A stretch of 64,000 nt of DNA from Sorangium cellulosum. Its GTDB lineage: Bacteria; Myxococcota_A; Polyangia; Polyangiales; Polyangiaceae. The position numbers and the translations under genes were made by a program. Below the pieces are notes generated by a model. That model saw nothing but the letters and a program-made list of their open reading frames with translations. It had not been told where the DNA came from and searched no databases. How positions within the stretch are numbered: position 1 is the first letter of the stretch; each line of letters starts with the position of its first letter. This document shows positions 58,173 to 64,000 of the stretch, one piece after another. The stretch is from positions 5,038,501 through 5,102,500 of the forward strand of contig NZ_CP012670.1 of NCBI RefSeq assembly GCF_004135735.1. The letters are read 5' to 3'.

Positions 58173-59336
58173 TCAGCTGTGTTCCCCAAAGAAGGCTCGG
58201 ACGCCTTTCAGCCGCGACTTTGACACCCGTGTTTGCATTACGGTCGACGCACCCACAAGCCACCGCTCGAGGAGCGTGGTCACTTCCGACTTGCTGGCCT
58301 GCACGTGGAACTCGATCAACTTCGAAAACGGATCAGCCTCACCGATCGCTGCGACTTCCGCGCCGCGAAGCCCATAGTGCGCGCAGCTATTACGAAGTCC
58401 GCGAGAGGCGAGCACGGCCATCTCGGACGCGTTGAAGGAGGGCAACTCGCTGAGTAGATGAGGGGCAGCCGTCGTCAGCATGCGTTGCGCATGGTAAGCG
58501 GCAAGAAATTGCATTCGGAACAGGAGATTTGAACCCTGAGACAGCAGGACAGGCAAGACGCGGATTACGCAGTTGATCTGACACTGTGCCATGAGTAGAG
58601 CTCCAACGAATCGCTCTTCCGAAAGGCGATAGGTGCTTCCGGCAGCCCGGTAGACTTTCGTACCAATGAAGTCGTTCCGACTCAGACGAAAACCATCGAG
58701 ATTCAGCGACTCAGGCTGGAGCTCAATTAACATTCCAAACTTCTGAAATAGCGTCGAAAGGCATCGCAAGTAGACTCCTACCTCGCGACCGAACGCATGC
58801 AGCCGTTGACCGAGGTCGTCGAGTTCCGGCGGTGTGATCGACTTAAGCTCGTCGAGCGTCATTCCTAACGAGACAAGGGCAGTATGCGTGGTTGCAACAG
58901 GGTCCTCTCCTCGGAAGTACACACCAAGATCAGGCTGCAAGTACCGAATCCACCAGCGAAAGGCCCCTCTATGCGGCGCGTTGAACCACTCCCGGCTCCT
59001 GGCGCGCGCAGCTGTCAAAGCCTCTACAAGGCCATCTGCATTGCCGTCAGTGTCGTCGAAGAGCTTCATTCTCGCCCGAGCCTTTGTGACATTGCTCGCG
59101 AACTTCGAGAAAAGCGTTGGCTCTGCAATGTGAAGCGCTGAGTTCCTGGATTTGTGAGTGAGATAGAGAAAGCTCTCTTCAGTGACCAACCCGAGCAACC
59201 CGGTCGTTGTGTACGGGAAGATACCTGCGTCAGGGTGCTGCCGAGGACCTTGCAGTGCTCGCGTTAGCTCGGCGGCATCGCTTTGAACGAGCGATACTTC
59301 GGTCACTTCCTGAGGCGTTAACGTGAGTTGTTCCAT
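58173..59336 (-). CDS. HEPN-like helical protein of unknown function, low GC
   Basis: A 387-aa, almost all-helical protein whose DNA is clearly less GC-rich than every neighbour. Near residue 335 is GLRNSCAHYGL, which fits the HEPN RNase motif R-N-x3-H. The rest shows no domain I know (YLTHKSRNSALHIAEP, MLIELQPESLNLDGFRLSRNDFIG). A lone HEPN-like protein of this size suits an RNase-type defence or toxin function, but this rests on one motif. It was probably acquired recently. Confidence 0.6.
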   Translation of the reverse strand: MEQLTLTPQEVTEVSLVQSDAAELTRALQGPRQHPDAGIFPYTTTGLLGLVTEESFLYLTHKSRNSALHIAEPTLFSKFASNVTKARARMKLFDDTDGNADGLVEALTAARARSREWFNAPHRGAFRWWIRYLQPDLGVYFRGEDPVATTHTALVSLGMTLDELKSITPPELDDLGQRLHAFGREVGVYLRCLSTLFQKFGMLIELQPESLNLDGFRLSRNDFIGTKVYRAAGSTYRLSEERFVGALLMAQCQINCVIRVLPVLLSQGSNLLFRMQFLAAYHAQRMLTTAAPHLLSELPSFNASEMAVLASRGLRNSCAHYGLRGAEVAAIGEADPFSKLIEFHVQASKSEVTTLLERWLVGASTVMQTRVSKSRLKGVRAFFGEHS

Positions 59337-59690
59337 GTTCTACGAGTGCATTGGCGCAACGTCGGGCTAACGTCGCAATCAGTTGCGTCGCGGGGCCCAG
59401 CGGCGGTTTGTAGCATGTAGGCGGCGAGGCGCCGCGGCCAATCTCCGTATTCCCGCGAATAGGTCGCGACGGTACGCGGCCTATCTGCGTATTCCCGTGA
59501 ATAGGCAGCGACTTCCGCGACCTATCTGCTCATCTCCGAAGATAGGCCGCCGCTGCGGAGACCCGGCGAGGGCGAGGCATCGGCAGCCCCGCGGACCCTG
59601 CTACCGTCATGCTTCGAGTCCAGAACGTTCGCGAAGATTGACAACGAGACGTCCGTCTCGTTGTCTCGACCAGGATCCAACGTGGCAGGC
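59337..59690. other. Intergenic region with hairpin repeats
   Basis: No gene is seen in these 354 bp. Its middle carries the three ~41-bp repeats listed separately; the remainder is unremarkable. Confidence 0.5.
59433..59556. repeat. Three imperfect 41-42-bp palindromic repeats
   Basis: Units begin at 59433, 59475 and 59516. Each holds an inverted repeat of the type cctat...atagg around cgtattcccg (or catctccga in unit 3), so each can form a hairpin. The units abut without spacers. Confidence 0.75.
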
Positions 59691-60017
59691 TCAACCGCCC
59701 GAGACCCCCATTCTCTGTCCTTCCGCGCGGGTCAGCCCCATGGCGACGGCCACGCCGAGGGCCCGCTGCTGGCCCTGGGCCTCCTCGTAGGCGTCCATGA
59801 TGATCTCCGAACGCTCCTGCTGGCCGAGCGTGCCCCAATCATCCCAGATGACGTAGATGTGCACGGTCGCCCCAGTATCATCGGTCTCTTCCACGATATC
59901 TGGACGTGGCTCCACGGTACCCTGGTTGCGCCACTCATCGACCAGGCGCGCCCTGAGCTCGTCATGGTGCCGGGGAGCGCGGCGAGCCCCACGCAAGCTG
60001 ACTCTCTGTACTGGCAT
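59691..60017 (-). CDS. Small hypothetical protein paired with a HEPN-like gene
   Basis: A 108-aa protein from ATG 60017 with ggaggtg 5-11 bp upstream. IYVIWDDWGTLGQQERSEIIMDAYEEAQGQ and VAVAMGLTRAEGQRMGV look like a compact alpha/beta fold. It begins 2 bp after the stop of the HEPN-like gene, so the two form one unit, reminiscent of two-gene toxin-antitoxin modules. Family not recognised. Confidence 0.6.
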   Translation of the reverse strand: MPVQRVSLRGARRAPRHHDELRARLVDEWRNQGTVEPRPDIVEETDDTGATVHIYVIWDDWGTLGQQERSEIIMDAYEEAQGQQRALGVAVAMGLTRAEGQRMGVSGG

Positions 60018-60019
60018 GA

Positions 60020-60517
60020 TCACCTCCACGGCGACGACCTGTGCTTCCTGATCCAGGACACGTCCTCGAATACATTTTTGGCGTCCACCATGTCGGCGAC
60101 GTTCTCGCAGTAACGCAGATCGACCGACCAGTTCCCGTGCAGCCGCCGTACTCGCCGGAGCAGAGCCTCGTCGAAGTCCGGCGCAAGCGGACGCCCGAGC
60201 TCGCGTCGAGTCCTCCGGACGAACTGCGCCCAGGACCAGAGGCTGTGCTTCCTCTCGGGGTCGATCGTCGGGATGAGCTTCTTCGCCCACTTCATCGCCG
60301 GACCGAACAACGGCCCGACCGCCGTCCCCGGGCCGGCGCCGCGCAGACGGAACGCCGCGTGCTTCAGCACCATCTCCACCACGAATCCCGCAAGATAAAT
60401 TGCGCCCGTCGTACGACCGCGCGTGAGCAACTCGGCCGCATCGAAGTACCGCTCCTCCGCAGCGAGCAGGAAGCCCTGCGGCGTCTCCGGGTGCAGAAGG
60501 CTGCTCCGCAAGGCCAT
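60020..60517 (-). CDS. HEPN-domain-like protein
   Basis: A 165-aa protein if started at ATG 60517 (MALRSSLLHPETPQGFLLA); the frame is open to 60640, but the extra residues are low-complexity Arg/Ser. The core, AAEERYFDAAELLTRGRTTGAIYLAGFVVEMVLKHAAFRL, is the helical hairpin of HEPN proteins (A-x2-L...AIYLAGyxvEMxLK). A clear Rx4-6H nuclease motif is not seen. It is coupled to the 108-aa gene and sits next to the tRNA-Glu. Confidence 0.65.
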   Translation of the reverse strand: MALRSSLLHPETPQGFLLAAEERYFDAAELLTRGRTTGAIYLAGFVVEMVLKHAAFRLRGAGPGTAVGPLFGPAMKWAKKLIPTIDPERKHSLWSWAQFVRRTRRELGRPLAPDFDEALLRRVRRLHGNWSVDLRYCENVADMVDAKNVFEDVSWIRKHRSSPWR

Positions 60518-60674
60518 GTCGACGCGCTCCTCCAGCGAGGATCCCGTTCTACCGCGGGAGGACGAGGACCGCGAGCGCGCCGGTGGAGCCCCCTTCCCCT
60601 CCGCGGGACACCGCTCGTTTCGGCAGAAGGGCCGGCCCACGGGGCTCGCCTTCGGGAACCTGCTTGCGAAACCG

Positions 60675-60752
60675 TGGCGTCCCCAGCGGGATTCGAACCC
60701 GCGTAACAGCCTTGAAAGGGCTGGGTCCTGGGCCGGGCTAGACGATGGGGAC
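60675..60752 (-). tRNA. tRNA-Glu (UUC), CCA encoded
   Basis: Reading on the minus strand from 60752, a full cloverleaf is visible: acceptor GTCCCCA pairing with TGGGGAC, D-arm with TCTAGCCCGG, anticodon stem CAGCC/GGCTG around CTTTCAA (anticodon UUC, Glu), and T-arm CGGGTTCGAATCCCG. A discriminator G and CCA (60675-60677) follow in the DNA. Its 3' 24 bases are duplicated at 47441-47464. Confidence 0.95.
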
Positions 60753-60991
60753 CGGCGATGCGGCGCGGGAACCTACCGTCCGTCGTCGAGCAATGCAAGC
60801 CCAACCCGCTCCCTTTCGTTCAGTCGCCCCCGGCATCGCCCCCCGCCGGGTCCGCCGCCGCACGAGCCGGCCGCATCCGGCGGCAGCGGCTCGTCGCGGC
60901 GGGCTTCGCGGTTTGCAGCGGGTGCCTCGCCCCGGCGCTCCGCGACCTGGACCCCTGGCCCACGACACGCCCCTGCGTGGCCGCACCGGTC

Positions 60992-61225
60992 TCAGCCCGT
61001 GGCCTGCGTCGGCGTCCAGGCAGGAGCATCGCTCGCGGGGAACGACTCCTCCGACGTCTCGTCGACCTTCTCTTCGTCCGCCGTCGTCTCGGAGCGCTCC
61101 TCGGCCGCGGTCCCCGGGGTCTCGCGGCGTTCCCCCGGGCCGCCCTTCCGTTCACGGGGAGTGTCCCCGGCGTTCCTGGGCGTTTCCGCCCCTCGCTCCT
61201 CCGTCATGTCCTCGTTCGTCGTCAT
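60992..61225 (-). CDS. Small acidic protein with SFPASD motif
   Basis: A 77-aa hydrophilic, probably disordered protein from ATG 61225, with a good ribosome site (gaggaggtg). It ends VDETSEESFPASDAPAWTPT; the (D)ExxxESFPASDxPAW ending is shared by many small uncharacterised proteobacterial proteins, some stress-related. The function of the motif is unknown. Confidence 0.7.
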   Translation of the reverse strand: MTTNEDMTEERGAETPRNAGDTPRERKGGPGERRETPGTAAEERSETTADEEKVDETSEESFPASDAPAWTPTQATG

Positions 61226-61618
61226 GCGCACCTCCTCGGCCTGTTCCTGCTTCTTTCCGTGCACCTGGAGCCCTGCACGCCCATCGCAAGGGGGGCCGGG
61301 CGAGCGCACCGGAGCGCTGCGTCCCGGCCGTACCGGAGCGCTGCGTTCCGGCCGGCGCTCATCGGGGTCGCCCGGCACGGATCTCCCGGTACGGAGGCCC
61401 GCGCAGCCCGCAGCGCTCGCGCAGCGCGCAGCGGTGCGCGACGGCGCCTGCTGGCGCTCTTCCCGCTGCCCGGACGCCCCCCGAGGCGCTGGACGACCGC
61501 CCTGAATCGGGCGAGCATGCCGCCGCTTCGGCCGCCCTCGCGCCGACAGGGCCGAGCTCGCCTCCATGTCCTTGCCGCCGCGCCTCGAGCCTGCCGCTCC
61601 GCTGTCCCAGGGACGACC
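61226..61618. other. Intergenic region upstream of the TonB receptor
   Basis: No gene is seen. A 24-bp tandem duplication lies at 61308-61355 (accggagcgctgcgt(c/t)ccggcc, twice). No iron-box-like or other regulator site could be identified. Confidence 0.5.
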
Positions 61619-63873
61619 ATGCCCCGAAGCCGGCGCCTGACGCGCGCCGCGCATCTGGCCGTCTGCCTGCTTCCGCCGCTGCTCTCGGCGACCCCATCCC
61701 GCCCGGCGCTCGCGCAGCCTTCTGCCGCGCAAGCCCCCGACGCACCGGCCCCCGACGCGCAGGCGCCCCGTCCCCCCGCGCCCGCGCCCCCTCCCCCCGC
61801 CCCGGCGCCCCCTGCCCCCACGCCCACCTCGCCGCCCCCCGCGCAGCCCCTCGAGGTCGTCGTCACCGGCACCCGCACCCCCGAGAGCAGCCAGCGCGCC
61901 ACGGTGCGCACGCGCGTCATCTCCCGCGAGGAGGCCGAGCGCCGCGGCGCCACCAACGTGGGTGAGGCGCTCGACGGAGAGCTCGGCGTCCAGGTCAACC
62001 CGAGCGCCTACGGCGCGCTCGGCAACCCGAGCGCCATCCAGATCCAGGGTTTCGACCTCGACCGCGTCCTCGTCCTCGAGGACGGCGAGCGCGTCATCGG
62101 CGACGCCGGCGGCGCCATCGACCTCTCTTCCCTCCCGCTCGGCGACGTCTCCCGCATCGAGCTCGTCACCGGACCGACCAGCTCCCTCTACGGCACGAGC
62201 GCCATCGGCGGCATCGTCAACGTGCTCACCGCGCCCCCGGCCCACCCGGGCTTCAGCGGCCGCGGCCGCCTCGAGGTCCGGAGCCGCGCCGGGCTCCTCG
62301 TCCAGGCGTCGGGCGCGTACCGCGGAGACCGCGCCTGGGCCAGCGCCGACGCCTCATTTCAGCGCGAGGACAGCCTCTCCCTCGTCGAGCCCGCCGCCAC
62401 CCCCGCCACCCCCGCCGATCCTCCCGATCCTCCCGATCCTCCCGATCTTCCAGATCCCTCGGATCCCCCCGCTCCCTCCAGCCCGCCCCCCACCCCCAGC
62501 GCTGCCTCCACCTCCTCCGCCGCCGCCCCACCGCCCTGCCCGCGCGCTCGCAGCACCTCCTCGGCCTGCGCGCCGGCGCCGCGCTCGGCGACGGCATCGA
62601 CCTGCGGCTCCGCGCGCGCTGGATCCACGACGCGCAGGACGGCATCGAGCGGATGGACCGCCCCGGCCTCGGCGCCTACCTCGTCGATCTCCCCGAGGTG
62701 ACCGACCGCATCTCCCTCCACCTCGCCGAGACGCTCGACCTCGGCGGCGGCTCCTCCCTCCGCCTCGCCGCCGGGCGGCAGTGGGCGTTCCGGACGAGCG
62801 GCCGCGACCTGCGCGGCTCGCCCGCCGAGGAGGTGCGCGAGCGCTCCGCCACCCTCCAGAGCTACGAGGCGACAGCCACCCTCGCCGACGGACCGCGCAC
62901 CTGGGTCGCCGGCGCGCGCGCCGAGGTCGAGACGCTCGAGCAGGTGCTGAAGGTCACCGCGGTCTCCACCTCCGGCACCTCGGTGCGCCCGCCGCTCGAC
63001 GAGGTCCCCGACACCCGGCTCGGCAGCGCCGCGCTCTACGGACAGCTCGCGTGGAAGCTCACCGACACGCTCACCCTCATGCCCGGCGTCCGCGGCGAGC
63101 TCCGCCTCCGCTACGGCGGCGTCGTCGCCCCCCGCCTCGCCCTCGCCTACCGGCCCGCGCCGCCCCTCACGCTGCGCGTCTCCGGCGGCCGCGGCTTCCG
63201 CGCGCCCAGCGCCAAGGAGCTCGGCTTCTCCTTCGACCACTCCGGCCTCGGCTACGTCCTCGAGGGCAACCCCGATCTCGCCCCCGAGACGTCCTGGGGC
63301 CTGAACGGCGACGTGACCTTTCGCCCCCGACAGGACCTCACCCTGCGCGCCGGCGGCTTCGCCAACTGGGTGAGCGACCTCATCGACATTGACCCGAGGC
63401 CGCTCCGCTCCTCGGGCGGCGTCGACACCTATACCTACTGGAACATCGCCCGGGCGCGGACCTCCGGCGTCGAGCTCTCGGCGACCTTCCAGGCCGCCCC
63501 GTGGCTCCGCGCCGAGGCCGGCTATGCCTACCTCTGGACGCGCAACGACACCGCCGAGCGGCCGCTCGCCGGCAGACCGCCGCACACCGCGCAGGCCGCC
63601 CTCCGCGCCGACCTGCCGCTCCGCATCGAGCTCGTCGCCCGGCTCCGCGCCGTCACCAGCGCGTTCGTCGAGGAGGGCCTGAGGGCGCCCGGGTTCAGCA
63701 CGCTCGACGCCCGGCTCGCCCGGCCGCTCTGGCCGTCGTCGCGGGCCTATCTCGGCGTGAGAAACCTGCTCGACGCGCAGAAGGACCCCGCCCGCCGCGG
63801 CGATCACCGCCCCCTCGAGGGCCGCACCGTCTACCTCGGCATCGCCGCCGAGCTACCGTGGGAGGACTCATGA
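61619..63873 (+). CDS. TonB-dependent outer-membrane receptor, frame broken in a low-complexity insert
   Basis: The start ATG 61619 opens a signal peptide (AAHLAVCLLPPLLSATPSRPALA), a Pro-rich segment and the plug: LEVVVTGTRTPESSQRATV, NPSAIQIQGFDLDRVLVLEDGERV and RIELVTGPTSSLYGTSAIGGIVNVLT. After residue ~260 a Pro/Asp-rich insert (repeated cctcccgat) appears, and the beta-barrel continues in another frame (ARSQHLLGLRAGAALGDGIDLRL..., then GRGFRAPSAKELGFSF, to the stop at 63873). The span (2255 bp) is not a multiple of three, so one shift occurs at about 62400-62520. Plug and barrel are otherwise complete. It imports siderophores, metals or glycans; substrate unknown. Confidence 0.8.
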
Positions 63874-63886
63874 CCTCGGAGGACGC

Positions 63887-64000
63887 ATGACCCGATGGAC
63901 CCTCACCGCAGCGCTGCTCCTGCTCACCCCGGCGTGCAGCGAGGACGTGGGCGCAGGCGGATCGCAGGACGGCGGGGACGGCGCGCTCCTCGCGGTCGAG
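63887..64000 (+). CDS. Lipoprotein, N-terminal part (cut by window edge)
   Basis: ATG 63887 with ggagga upstream opens 38 codons to the end of the window: MTRWTLTAALLLLTPAC, a signal peptide with lipobox LTPAC, then a Gly/Asp-rich linker. It begins 13 bp after the TonB receptor's stop, so it is probably its surface-exposed or periplasmic partner lipoprotein. Confidence 0.7.
   Translation, partial: MTRWTLTAALLLLTPACSEDVGAGGSQDGGDGALLAVE

Overview
The window is very GC-rich DNA with heavy third-position G/C bias. It combines an extracellular contractile injection system, a TonB receptor, decayed transposons and an Uma2-type endonuclease. This mix fits a large-genome myxobacterium (Polyangiales, Sorangium-like); that assignment is inferred from composition and gene content only.

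Region by region. (1) 1-2.7 kb: minus-strand pair of an MBL-fold hydrolase (cut by the left edge) and a P-loop ATPase/TPR protein, next to a decayed HELGH (ImmA/IrrE-like) peptidase. (2) 2.68-4.15 kb: an IS481-like insertion sequence with visible inverted ends, followed by three 42-bp hairpin repeats and a duplicated scrap of the methylase gene. (3) 4.7-12.5 kb: a two-gene helicase + Eco57I-type adenine methylase operon, resembling the DrmD/DrmMI pair of class 1 DISARM but without drmABC. (4) 12.65-46.7 kb: a vanadium-haloperoxidase/PAP2 pseudogene, then a ~31-kb eCIS operon (13.48-44.57 kb), then a longer copy of the same haloperoxidase gene. The two copies are in direct orientation and bracket the eCIS. 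(5) 46.7-60.75 kb: a mosaic of an Uma2 nuclease, a 24-bp duplicate of the tRNA-Glu 3' end, IS21 (IstB) and ISAs1 remnants, a secreted lipoprotein hydrolase, a GH30-like fragment, phage tail remnants, a three/four-gene transposon, a RelE/ParE toxin-antitoxin pair, a lysozyme-like protein, HEPN-like proteins, and the intact tRNA-Glu. (6) 60.99-64 kb: a small SFPASD protein, a TonB-dependent receptor with a frame break, and the start of a lipoprotein.

The eCIS contains two sheaths, one tube, a gp51-like zinc protein, a Pro-rich protein, a DUF4255 cap, an AAA+ ATPase, a small protein, a giant 2411-aa protein, an LRR protein, a CIS-tube/LysM adaptor, a separately encoded hub and spike, a PAAR-like tip, a gp25 wedge, two large baseplate proteins, a tail protein and a DUF6519 protein. 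Most genes overlap by 4 bp, and a sigma-54-like promoter lies in front.

The most interesting signal is the giant protein at 22359-29594. It carries the eCIS core (DUF4157, HEVAH) domain, a long helical and hydrophobic tape-measure-like middle, an 18-bp minisatellite encoding Arg/Gly/Pro repeats plus a poly-Arg tract, and a C-terminal module with hallmarks of bacterial RNase A-like toxins (HAVERH and a terminal YTLYP-like strand). The next gene encodes a ribonuclease-inhibitor-type leucine-rich-repeat protein, a natural candidate for its immunity protein. The cluster has no other tape-measure candidate, so cargo and ruler may be one polypeptide.
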